Assembly (NCBI RefSeq): GCF_029407905.1 | Contig: NC_073645.1 | Span: 46,501,501-46,565,500 of the forward strand | Source: Bubalus kerabau | Lineage: Eukaryota; Chordata; Mammalia; Artiodactyla; Bovidae | Length of the DNA: 64,000 nt | Direction of reading: 5' to 3' | In this document: one piece after another, positions 25,479-36,133 of the stretch | Layout of the letters: each line of letters opens with the position of its first letter | Position numbering within the stretch: the first letter of the stretch is position 1 | The notes under the pieces: model-generated | What the model saw: the letters and a program-made list of their open reading frames with translations, nothing else | The model's database searches: none | What the model was told of the DNA's origin: nothing | Made by a program: the position numbers and the translations under genes

Positions 25479-25729
25479 GACGTTCCTGGTGGTCCAGTGG
25501 TTAAGACTCTGTGTTTCCAATGCAGGGGACGAGGGTTTGATCCCTGGTTGGGGAACTAAGATCCCACACTCACCACGGTCACTTTCGGATCAGCTGTCGA
25601 GAAAGGGGATGGATAATATGCAAGCGATTTAACACCGACTCGACAGACGTGAGTTGGAGCAAACTCCCAGAGAGTTTGCCCTTTTGGCTGCATGGTACGG
25701 GCAAACGTAAAAAAAGAAAGAAAGAAATG
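25479..25729 (+). mobile_element. CHR-type tRNA SINE carrying an internal insertion
   Basis: The head GACGTTCCTGGTGGTCCAGT, B-box GGTTTGATCCC and GGGAACTAAGATCCCACAC are followed by about 100 bases of foreign sequence (the chimeric BovB-tail module). Then come TTTTGGCTGCATGG and an AAAGAAAGAAAG tail. CAAAGC flanks both ends (25470-25475 and 25730-25735). Confidence 0.75.
25589..25673 (+). repeat. Chimeric BovB-tail module inside a CHR SINE
   Basis: A leading segment (AGAAAGGGGATGGATAATA) joins a BovB-tail-like part (ACGTGAGTTGGAGCAAACTC). The same joint occurs on the opposite strand at 26553-26640. By eye about 37 of 46 bases of the leading segment agree, apart from a 3-base gap. It sits between the head and A-rich tail of a CHR SINE. 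Confidence 0.6.
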
Positions 25730-26477
25730 CAAAGCCTGTCTGCCCAAGGGCTGGGAGGATGAGTCTGTTGAGACGGGATGACATCAGAACATCGAGGTTC
25801 CTCCATCCCTGTGTGAGCCTAGTGGATTAGACAAGGAACAGCCATGCTTCCTGAGAAAGTCCTGAGGCCCTGGGCCATACATCACCACCCCCACCCCACC
25901 TGCAGGGAACCCAAAGCCTAGCCTGGGTCCCGGCCTCACCCAGGATCCTGGCTGGCAAGGGCTGGCAGGACCCACCCTTGGCAGGGGCCCTTTGGGGAGG
26001 TCTTGCCCACGGGTCGTGGGGGCCGAAGAGTGACCAGGGCAGCCATCAGTGGTCTCCCAACTTGGCAGGTGAGCAGGCAGCCCACACTCAATTTTTTTCC
26101 CTGAAGAGGAAGCAGAGGAACCCTTCCGAGTGTATAAAGGACCACACCCCAGGAGCAGGTGGGTGGCGGTGGTGGTGGGTCAGAACGATGAACTCCCTTC
26201 TATTCCTGCTACGGACACACGCCGGTCTGATGAGGCAGCAGACCTGGCTCCCCAGGGCCTCAGCTAGGCTTGTGGGTGAAGACGTGGGAGCTGAAGGCGT
26301 CCCCCCATCCGGTCACCTCCTCAGGATTGGGGGCCTCCCCATCCCTCCAACCAGAGGCCGCCCCTTCCACCTCCTCTCTCCCACCTGGCGTTCCAAACCA
26401 CACCAGCCTGCTCAAGTTGCTTGGCAGCACACATTGCCATCGGAAATTATCTTGCCTATCGCGTGCTGGCTTATTGT

Positions 26478-26586
26478 TGTTTTCGCTCAGTCGTGTCCGA
26501 CTCTTTGTGATCCCACGGACTGCGGCACGCCAGGCTCCTCTGTCCTCTACCGTCTCCAGGAGTTTGCTCAAACTCATGTCCAGGGA
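26478..26586 (-). mobile_element. BovB 3'-terminal fragment
   Basis: On the minus strand this reads GGACATGAGTTTGAGCAAAC, a GAGACGGTAGAGGACAGAGG segment, and ends GTCGGACACGACTGAGCG. This matches the BovB end at 23.5 kb. It is joined at 26587-26640 to a segment not present in the 23 kb BovB copy. Confidence 0.82.
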
Positions 26587-26640
26587 GTCCGTGCTAAGTT
26601 GCTTGTGTCTTATCCACCCCCTTTCTTGACAGTAGCTGAT
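26587..26640 (-). repeat. Unassigned segment joined to BovB tail (second copy)
   Basis: On the minus strand this begins ATCAGCTACTGTCAAGAAAG and continues into GGACTC, then runs directly into the BovB end at 26586. It pairs with 25589-25637 in inverted orientation. Confidence 0.55.
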
Positions 26641-27559
26641 ACAAAAGTCAAACGGTGTGCATCTTGCAGAAAACGCCCCTGGACTTCATCCTGAGTGCCA
26701 GGCGCCCAGCAGTTCCCCAGAGAAGCGTCTCTGAGTGCAGACAAGGGTGGTGCAGAGTGAAGAAGAGAACGGGGCAGGCCCCTAGCTCCTGTGGCCGAGG
26801 ACGCCGATGGCACCGAGGGCACAGGGCTTGCCTGGGTCTGCACAGTCTGCCCACGGCCAGGCCCTAGGATGGCGAGCCCCTCTGCCCCACACCAAGGGTC
26901 AGCTCCAGGCCCTCTCCCATTCTGCACTCTGCCCCAGGGGAGGGGCTCTGCCATCTGTGCCCCCCGCCAGAGGCTGTGCCCACGGGTGGGCTGGGGGAGC
27001 CCTCGAGGCTGGAGGAGGCGCATCACTTCGCCTGCTTCCTGCGGCCGCCTCTGCTCCTCACCCCTCGGGAGCGTCTGGTCCACGCACAGCACTTGCTTCC
27101 AGTTTGCAGCTTTCCCAATGTTCACGGAACCCACTTCACGGCCCTCCCGTCCTCAGCCCCAGTGGGCCTGCGGACCCCACTGCCGAGCCCCACCCTCCCA
27201 AGGGCAGCCCCTCCCGCTGTGGCCCTCACCCGTGGGAGTATCTCCCCTCCTTGGTCTTCAGGAACCTGCCTAACCATCGTCCATACCAAACTCTCCAACC
27301 CATGGGGTGGTTTCCGCCCCCTGCAGAGGGTCCCAGCTAATCCAGGCAGCCTGGCACATTCCCCAGGCACAGGGCTCTGGAAAGGAAACAGCTGCAGCGC
27401 TCCCCGCCCCCCAGCCCCGCCACAGCCACCACCCAGTCAACGGAGATTAAATGCAGGACAGGCCCCTGCACTGTTTCAGCGAAGGGGGCTGGGCCTGGTG
27501 GCCTTCAGTGACATATGGCGATGTGAGCTCACTGCTACTGCTCACAGAGGAAGCTCGTG

Positions 27560-27730
27560 GTGATTCGTTATGTTTTGGAACCAACCATTCCTTTTGTTTT
27601 CCAAGGCAGGGGAAAAAAAAAAGCCACCCTTCTCCCTCCCCAGCAGGAATTATCCAAGGGTTCTACTATGCCTAACTTTCAAAGGAGGCATTGTTAATCT
27701 TCTCGCCATAAATAGGCAATTAACACCCAC
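27560..27730. promoter_or_regulatory. Candidate conserved intronic element
   Basis: TTGTTTTCCAAGGCAGGGG, GAATTATCCAAGGGTTC, GGAGGCATTGTTAATCTTC and CCATAAATAGGCAATTAAC lie in a unique block with no repeat signature. Confidence 0.27.
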
Positions 27731-28969
27731 TCCCGAGTCCAGGCAAAACCCAGTTCCTGCCAGCTCGGGGACATAGCGCAGGACTGGCCCTCTTGCATGG
27801 CATTCGCTTTCTGGAGTTCTCGATGGGGGCCTGAGGCTGCAAGAAGAGGGCAGGAACTCAGGACAGCTGATTCCACAAAATTTTAGAGGGAGTCTAGGTC
27901 AATGCCATGTTTGAGGACAATCGAGGACTGTGTTACCAAAGGGCCTAACTTCATCCGACCCGAGTCCGCACGTAAGCCAGCAGCCTGTACAGGATGAAGC
28001 CACGGGCAGGCGGCAGGCACGTCGGCTCGTAATTAATCACGTCCGTCTCAGGGACATGGCTCCCTGCTTCCTGGTCTCTGGCCCTCCTGGGGGCTGACCC
28101 ACCGGCTCACCGAGGGCGTGGAGCACCTTCCCGGGGGCGTGACCCCGACATTCCCGATGAGGAGCCAGGAATAGGACGGGAACGCTGGAATGCTTCCGGG
28201 TTTCTGTCAAGCAGCCCCTTCCCCTGCATCCTTCCAGGCTGCGCGGGGCTCCCTGGGCTATGTTAGTAGGTTCTCCTTTTCCAGAGATGCTGCCCCGGCC
28301 AATGTAAACAGACCCAATGTGGCACCCCTGAAATGCGACCCAGCAGGACGAGCCTGCAGGGCTGCTGGCAGACGTCCTGTGGCCCCGAGTCGCCCAGCCG
28401 AGTCCAGGAGAGAAGACTCAGAGAAGTGGACAAGACCAGGGACTCTTCAGCAAAGGAGATGGAGGCTGGAGGCAGGGGTGATGGGAAGGGTAGGAACCGA
28501 GCTCCCGGGGACGGCAGAGGGAGCCTGATGCGTAAAGGGCCAGGGGCAGGATGGCTCCAAGGACATGTGTGGAAACAAAGCGAATCACAGGGATCAGCTA
28601 CCCGTCACTGCTACTGAGGGAAGATCACGGAGAAATACAGGCAAAGCGAGGGCTCTAGGCGGGATAACACAAGGGCCTTACCGCCAGCCAACTCTGAATG
28701 CAGCAGCTTAAGGAACGTTATCGTTGGGGATTAAGGTGATGGATGCTCGGCCCACTGAGTGAGGTCTGTGACCACGGTGACTTGGACGCTAATGCAAGAT
28801 CGATCCCCTGGCTGGGCCTGCTGGCCGTACCTCTGGGATGTTTGCACCCCTTACAAGGAGGCGTGTCTCCACGCTGGTCCACACTGGCATGCCTGCCAAC
28901 AGCCGGCCCCACCCCTAAGTCCACGCTGCTCCCTGCCACCAGGAGCTTAGGGACGGGGGGCTGTTACTC

Positions 28970-29175
28970 CCCTGCTTAAAACTCTCTAAGGCTCCCCTCA
29001 CAGCACTCAGAATAAAAGACAAGCATCTTCAGAGGACCTACCAAGAAGGCCCCCCTATGCTCCGGTCCCCTGTCCACCTGGTCCTGCTCCGGGCACTCTG
29101 GGCTCCTCCCCACCCCTTCCTGACTCCAACCTTTGCACATGCACTTCTGCTAGTAGCCCCTGTGCGCACACCGGC
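28970..29175 (+). mobile_element. L2 3'-end relic
   Basis: CTGCTTAAAACTCTCTAAGG, CACTCAGAATAAAAGACAAG, GGACCTACCAAGAAGGCCCC and CCTTTGCACATGCACTTCTG follow the order of the L2 3' region. Confidence 0.75.
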
Positions 29176-30711
29176 AGGGCCGCCTCACGGCTTATGGCCC
29201 TGCTCACCCGATTCCAAGGCACTGAGAGAACATGCTAGAAGCCTGGCCCCTTTAAATACCCCCAGAGACGGCCCAGCACGTGCAGTAACCTGGACAGGGC
29301 GCTGACGCCATGCCGCCCTGGGCTCCTGGTCGTTCACTTGCTGCCCGACACAGGGCTTGGGCCACTGAGCAGGGACCGCCGTGCGCAGGAAGCTCCCTGG
29401 GAAATGCCCGGCACCATGTGTGAGACGTTTTCCAGACGTTTCTCACCAAGCGGGATGGGGAGATGTCCTCGGATGTGCTTTCCACCTGCCCACAGGCTCT
29501 GGCCTCCTGAAGGCGGGGCGGCCACCTCCGCGCCTGGCACCAGAGCAGGGCCCGGCAAGGCGAGGGCACCCAGAGCTCATCTGGCTCGTCTGGGCCCCTG
29601 GCTTATGCAGTGGGCCACCCCTCCCAACCCCAGCGAACCCCCTAGAGTTTTGTCGCCTCAAACACCCTTCAGCTCAGCGAGGTCCTTGATTAAAGCATGG
29701 AAAATCACCAAGTGGCATTAGAAGCTGCCTCCCTGGCATGTCCCCAGTTGAACTCCTTCTATTTTTCTTTTCCCCGGGAGATCAAAGCTATTGTGTCAAC
29801 ACTCGGCCCTGATCTGAGTGACCTTAAGCAGATTGCTTATGCAACCTGGTGGCTGTGCCTGGGGACACAGGAGGGATCCAGGGGGTTTCCTCAAATTCTG
29901 AGAACCCCTTTTGGGTTTTTTTGGAGAGAAAAGGACTGCGGTGTTTCGGAGAGGAAAGAAGGACTAGAGAGAGCTGAAACTGGTCGCCCTGGCCTCTCCC
30001 TGTTCCAGGCCACGGGGTCACAGCACCCCTGTGCCAGGGGTGGCGAGCCTGGCTCTCGTCTGGAGGCAGGCTGCGGGGAGCGGCTCCGCTGTTACAGCAT
30101 TGCCCTGGCTGGACCCACACCACCAGAGTCCCATCCAAACCCATGGGAAACGGAACGGTCATTCCCATGCTTTCCAGACACCAAAACGGAGGCTTACAGA
30201 GGTGACCCGCCCAAGGGCACCAAGAGCTCAAACAAGGGATGGAATAGGGAGCCAAGCCCCCCCTGACCCCAGAGCTCCTAGCTTCATCTCCATGGCCTCT
30301 GCGTCCATGAGCGTGAGCCACCGGGGAAGGGCGCCTGGGGGCAGATTGCGCCACAGGAAGAGCCCCGAACCTGGCCTTCCCAGCCTCCTCCAGAGAGCCA
30401 CGTGGCTTTCAGCAACTCACCACTCTCTCCTGACTCTCAGCAAGGAGTGGACAAGGGCAGAGGTGGAGAATCAGCTAGCAGTGGCTGCAAAGACCGCTGC
30501 GGGGGAAGATTCTAGATGGCCTGTGAGTTCAACCGGAGGGACAGCCTGCCTGGCCGGCGATGCCCGTCCTGGGCACAGCAGGAGCTGCCACCCTGGGCAC
30601 CGTCATTCTGACAGCCCGGGTCTCAAGGGACCTCTTCCTCTGTTCAGGCCCAGCCCGTTCCCTCGTCAGAAGCAACCATTCCTATGCATCCACAGTGGGT
30701 TTTGGCTTGGC

Positions 30712-30836
30712 TTTTTAAAAAAAATTTTGGCCATGCCACGCGGCTGGCAGGATCTTAGCTCCCTGACCGGGGATTGAACCTGGGCCATGGCAGAGAAAGC
30801 ACCAAGTCCTAACCACCGACTGCCAGGGAGTTCCCA
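30712..30836 (-). mobile_element. CHR-type tRNA SINE
   Basis: On the plus strand: TTTAAAAAAAATTTTGGCCA, GGATCTTAGCTCCCTGACC, GGGGATTGAACCTGGG and the end CAGGGAGTTCCC. The copy is diverged and in reverse orientation. Confidence 0.85.
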
Positions 30837-31170
30837 GGCCTTTCCTCTTATCTAGCGTTTATTTCATCTCAGTTGGAATCCCAGGGCTTCCCATGACCGT
30901 TCCTCTAAGATCTTCGCACCTGTCTGCATTCTGCATTACAGAGGGCGACCCACCTCTGAATTCCTCTGCCTACCGTCTGCAGGGTTCCCCAGGCTGTCAG
31001 GAAGGGTGCTGAGGGTGCAACGTGGCAGGAAGCTGGAGCCAGGGAGGTGGCCGCCCCTGGCAGAGGGGGCAGAGGGCCATAAAGGCCTGGGCAACCCGGC
31101 CTGGGCCCAGGGACCCTGCCAAGACAAAGCCCAGCTGGTCTGCAGCTGCCAGGCGGCCCGAGCAAGAAGG

Positions 31171-31206
31171 GAGTGCGGCAGGTGGGGTGAGTGCGGCAGG
31201 TGGGGT
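31171..31206 (+). repeat. Perfect 18-bp tandem duplication
   Basis: GAGTGCGGCAGGTGGGGT occurs at 31171-31188 and again immediately at 31189-31206 without a mismatch. The unit starts a third time with only GAGG. Confidence 0.95.
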
Positions 31207-31788
31207 GAGGGCCACCCCTTGGGAAAGGAGGTCCCACCACATACAGAAGAGGGGCAGGGGGCCAGCCAGGAGCTGCCTTGCCCAGGGACCTTGCCAGCAG
31301 AGTGGCACGAGCTATCAACGAGCCTCTGAGATGACCCTTCGGGCAACTTCCCGCATCAAGCCCTCCCACGTCAGAGCCCACGCGGCCCTGGCCAACCCGC
31401 CCTCCTGGACCCGTCTGCGGGCCCCGGCTCTCAGCATAGCTTCCAACTCAGGCTTCTTTCTTACCCCAAACTTCCCCCTGGCCAGCTTTCACAGGCCCCT
31501 CCAACATCTGCTAACACAACAGTTGCTGCCTGTTCAGAGGCCTGTGCTGGGAGGTGCGGGCCCACAGCGTGTGGGCAGCTGCGATCAATCAAACCTCTGT
31601 TCCAACCCCTGGACCCCTCCTCACAAGCGTCTCCCTTCTGTTGGAGGCACTGTGAGAAATACAACTTGTTGCTCTTTCAAGATGACCAGCTTGGACTTAA
31701 AAAACACGGCAGGGCCTGTGACACCCACCCAGGGCACAGCGTTCGGCGGGTCATCTTTAACTGTGCTTTTAAATGCCAACCCCGCTCC

Positions 31789-31893
31789 CGGATTCTTGCC
31801 TGGAGAATCCCATGGACAGAGGAGCCTGGCACGCCATGGTCCGTGGGGTCACAGAGAGTCGGACACGACTGAAGCGACTTACGCACACTCACA
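31789..31893 (+). mobile_element. Bov-A fragment
   Basis: This is the 3' part of a Bov-A/Bov-tA unit only: ATTCTTGCCTGGAGAATCCC through GTCGGACACGACTGAAGCG. The tRNA head is missing and no duplication was found. Confidence 0.87.
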
Positions 31894-33049
31894 TACCTGA
31901 TCCAGGTCTGAGTGGCCGTGCGGAGCCCAGGGCTTGCTGGGGGTCAACCAATGCTGGGCGGTCAGACCAAGTTTCAAAAAAAGCAGGCGCTAATAATCCT
32001 GTCAGTGAAAGTCCCGCTAATACACAACTCACATGTTCAGGCTGGGCCCTGCCTTCCTTGGCACACGCTGCCATTTTGCAAAAGGGAGGCTGAGGCTTCA
32101 TATGAAACACCAGGCTGCAGGGGCCCGAGGAAAGCGGCTCGGGGAGGTCGAGGAAAGGGTCAGACCTGGCACGGCTGCCTCTGAGCCTCTCACTCTGTGG
32201 ACAGAGCGGCTGCAGTTGCAGTTCGAGGGAGAGACGGCCTTTCTGGGCCAGGTCCTTGCGTCATCCGCCCCCCGGGGCCTCCTCCCCGCAGTCACCCTCC
32301 CCTACTCAGGACCAGCTCCCCCGCCCGAGAGTGGGGCATGCAGGTTTTAAGCAGCAGAGACACGTGGATATGTATGGCTGAGTCACCTTGCCGTGCGCAG
32401 GAGACGAGCACAACGCTGTTAACTGGTAACACTCCAATGCAAAATCAAAAGTTAAAAAAATTATATTCAGAATTTAAAAAAAAAAAGCAGCAGCAAAGAC
32501 AATTTGAAAGCAGTTGCCATCCGCCCCGCCCCACGCCCACCCCACTGCTGTGGTGGCCCAGCCACCGTTGCCGCCAGCTGCACCGCTGTGCCCGCACCCC
32601 GGCTGGGTGGGCAGGGGCGCCCGGCGGGCTCCTGCAGTCCCTCCATCCTGGTTCCCCGGTGACAGACGTGACAAGGATGCTCGCACCGACCAGCCTCCTC
32701 GGGCAGGTGGAGATTCGGATTCTGCCCCCTCTCACGACCCCTGGCCCCCCTCGCGGAGCCCACTGCAAGTGGAACGCAGCTGCAGGCCAGGCCTCCTTCC
32801 CGTTTCCAGAAGCCAAGGATGAGGCAAGAAGAGGAATCGACAAGGAGTGAGTGGCCAGGACTGAAAACAGAAGGAAAGAGATGGACGAATGAAGAGGGGA
32901 GTCTGCAGAACATCACCCTCAGGGCCGGATTCTGCCCCTGGAGATGCCCAGAGCGAGCCCTGGGACCCCCACCATGACAACGGTCAGCATCCGTCAGCTC
33001 CCCGGCGGTGGGGGGCGGGGGGCAGAGCACGGGTGATGTACGTGTAAAC

Positions 33050-33195
33050 GGAGTCACACACGCATGTCAACAGATAATCAGACACACACAGACCTTTATA
33101 CACAGACCTCCATACATAAGCTACAAACATACATATACACACACAGACACATGGACACATCTACTCAACACACTTACACACGTGCACACACGTGA
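33050..33195 (+). repeat. Degenerate CA-rich microsatellite
   Basis: CACACACAGACC, ATACACACACAGACAC, CACTTACACACGTGCACAC and similar imperfect CA/CATA units without one dominant pure array. Confidence 0.85.
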
Positions 33196-34514
33196 TTTCC
33201 TGTTCCTCCCAGCAGTCCTACGTTGATGGCGGGGGTCGGCACAGTATTTATCTGCTATACAGAGATGTGAAGCACTTTTCCCGGGGCCACCAGCCTTCTG
33301 CCCGATCTCTGAGGCTGTCTGATTTATCAGTGTCCCCCGCCCAGCCAAGTGAGGACCTAAAGGGGAATACCGTGCTCCAGAAGGGCCTGTTTCCAGGGGT
33401 ACCCCAGCCCGAGATCACACCTACCCTCATGCCCCAGGCTTCCAGCTGAGAGCCTGCCCCTTGGAGCGGGGCCCACCCACAGCTCCCTGGCTCCCTGTGG
33501 GCATGAGGCAGCCCCGGACCTCAGAGCGTTTGGTCTCTCCACCTGCCTGCCTCTCTCGGGGTCTCTCCCTGGTCCTTTTTCCACCAGCAGTCTGGAGAGG
33601 CTCTGGGGTGCCCCTGGGGGCTTACACACGGACCCTGGGGAAGGTCCCAGCCCTGGTCAGCGCTGCTGGGTTGGGGGAGGCCACGGCTTCTCAGAGCTGC
33701 CCGTCATCCCAGAGGTCCAACCAAAGCGCATTCACTTTGCACCTGCAGACCGAGTCTCTCAAGCACCTGGGCCCAGAGCCCACGCACACACGGGCTCCTG
33801 GAGGACGAAGCTCACCTGGAACCCCTCCCGCCAGGTAGACAAACATACAAACCAAGATCCAAAGACCCACGAGAGAGTCTGAGGTCCAGCGGAGGGAATG
33901 CCAGCAGGACATGCAGAGTAGCGCTGACCCTTGGCACAGGACGCCCTCCCCGGTGGCTACTGATGCCGGAAGCCCACGCGGAGGACAGAGTCTGGGGGCA
34001 GGAAGTCCCGCGCCAGCGACACCGGCTCACAGGGTACCAGGCACAGGGGTCCCACACGCTCCAGACTGCATCCGAGGCTCTTCAGATGCACAGAGGTGGC
34101 CCTGGGCCTGGCGTTTTGAGGTTCCCAGAGGAGCAAGGCCCACTTTCCAGGGCCATGAATCATCCAGTGGGGGAGTCGAAGCAGGCGCCACCGCACAGGA
34201 AGAGGGCCGGCCGGGTCCAGAGGCTTGCTGGGGGGGGGCGCTGCTTGGGCCCATCCGTCTCCAGGCCTCTGGCTGCAGCCCTTAGGCCCACATGCCTCCC
34301 AGGGGCCCCTTCTCTGCTTTCCCTGGACTCTGCCCTCCCCAGGCCTTGGCTGGGGAAAGACAGGCGGACAGAGGGCAGCCTCCTCAGGATCTTGGAGGCC
34401 TGCCTGGAGCCGATGAAGCAATCTATACATCTGGGCACGGCCCCACCAAACAATGTATTTTTAAACGGTTTCTACCCGAGTGAGGGCGGGAAATGTCTCC
34501 GATGATGCCCGTGG

Positions 34515-34640
34515 TGTTATTCCAATTTGTGGCCAGTAAAATATAATAACACATGTACATTGTTTTTATTACCTATCTAGCTTATTAGCTAATAAAATAA
34601 GCTCAGCATTAAAAATTTAACTGAAGCCGTTTTATCACAC
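34515..34640. promoter_or_regulatory. Candidate AT-rich intronic element
   Basis: GTAAAATATAATAACACATG, TTTTTATTACCTATCTAGC and TTATTAGCTAATAAAATAAG (a short palindromic TTATTAGCTAATAA) lie in unique sequence 1.5 kb on the 3' side of the large exon. Confidence 0.3.
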
Positions 34641-36133
34641 CCAGAACTCGTGGCTCTGGATTTTCTTCAGAAAATTTTCTTTGCCCAAATCTGTCACCTT
34701 TCCAGCATTTTTACCTATTTACATTTCTCCAGGAAGGAAAATTCCACTTGCCTGTCCAACTTGAATGAATGTGTTAGATCGCTGACCAGCTCGGACTCAC
34801 CTGGAGCAGCGGCAGGGAGGAAGGGAAAGCGGCGATGGGAGGGCTGGGGGCGGGGGTCCTGCGGGGTCCTCCCCAGGCGACCCCCATGGGCACAGAGAAA
34901 GGCAGGCACCACCCATTGGTCCAGAGCCAGGGCCTGGGCTCTCGGACAAAGGTGGCCAGAAAGAGTGGACCTGGGGGCCAGGCGGGGGCTCTGGACCTGA
35001 GACACCTGCCTCTCTTCTTTTTTGGGGTGGGGACCTATAGATTGGGACAGAGGACTAAGGGAGAAAGGAGGAAATGCCATCAACAGAAGCTGTATTTTTC
35101 ATTCTCAGCTGAAGAGGCCTGGAGAAAAGGCAGCACTGGCAACTGAAGGAAGGCAGTGAGGCCCGCCTGGAAAGGAGTGGACACGTCAAGCCTGCCTGTC
35201 TGGACGTGGCCACATGCTCACGAGCAAGGACAACCTCTCACCACCAAGCTGGTCTCCGTTCCCTCAAGCCTAGCCAGGACTGAAGCTCAGATAATAAGAC
35301 TAGAAAAGATGGCCCTGAGCACGCAAGGACCCCCTGGACCCAGAACCCACCGTACGCATCTGTCCTCGAGGGGCCAGCCCTGCTCCTGGGGATCTGACCC
35401 TCGGGACTCCCCAATGCAGGCAGCTCTCAGGCTTGGAGGCTGTTCTGATGATGGTGCATTAACTCCAAGTTCAGCTCACTCAAACCAACACCCGAGACCA
35501 AGCACGAGCGAGGGCGGCCAGGGCCCCGAGACAGAGGATGACGCGCGAGCGACAGGGCACGTGGCCAGAGGCCACACCTCCAGGGGCAGCGAGGGTGAGC
35601 GCCGTTTCTTGCTGGACGCACGCTTTCGGCAGCTCACTCACAAGAGTGCGTGCCTCCCCCGCCCCCAGGCCCTGTCCTCTCATCCTCTGAAACCGTCACT
35701 CACCGCCCTGACCGCGGGATCAGCATGATCTGAGTGACGCTGAACCCCGCCTTTGCGAGTGGTTCCTACGGCAGCTGTGGGGATGGGGGCCCCTGGGGGA
35801 GGCCCCTGAGAAGGGCCAGGAGGGGCCCCCAGCGCCTGTGAGGCTGCGCCTGCCTCTTCCTGGCTCTGCTCCTGCACACCCAGCGCTGCTAGTGCCGGCA
35901 GAGCGCGCTTCTGCTTTGAAACGGCAATGGCTTTAAGGGTGGCGGGTGGGGGGCTTGATTTCATCTTTCACCGTATCAGATTTTAAGAACGAGGGAATGA
36001 ACCAGCTTCCTGGGCCTCTTCGATGAGGGCACCCTGCCCTTTCCCGGACTGGACCGGGATCCAGGGAGGCTCCGAGACACCCCTGGTGGCTTCTGCAGCA
36101 CCTCCTCAGGGCAGGGCAGGGAGGGGCTCTTAC

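Larger units (their letters stand above)
1..36133 (-). other. FAM53B: FAM53B intron after the large exon (incomplete)
   Basis: On the minus strand this is intron sequence after the donor at 36133. It continues past the left edge, because the family's acidic C-terminal tail ending in a short Glu/Ile/Asn-rich motif was not seen on this strand. Long frames here are chance frames in GC-rich DNA: they lack splice context, family resemblance and codon bias. Contents are ruminant SINEs, BovB, CHR, MIR, L2 and hAT pieces (listed separately) and a few AT-rich blocks that may be conserved elements. In the remaining unlisted stretches (for example 900-2250, 2800-4100, 4400-6180, 9800-11000, 13000-15900, 17650-19000, 31900-33000, 33200-34500 and 34650-36100) I see only GC-rich unique intronic sequence. 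Confidence 0.75.

Noticed and set aside
31022..31900. 292-codon open frame
   Set aside because: Reads through an 18-bp tandem duplication and ends inside a Bov-A fragment.
33050..33195. Possible CRISPR-like array of short repeats
   Set aside because: A degenerate CA microsatellite in a mammalian intron, without uniform repeats or spacers.
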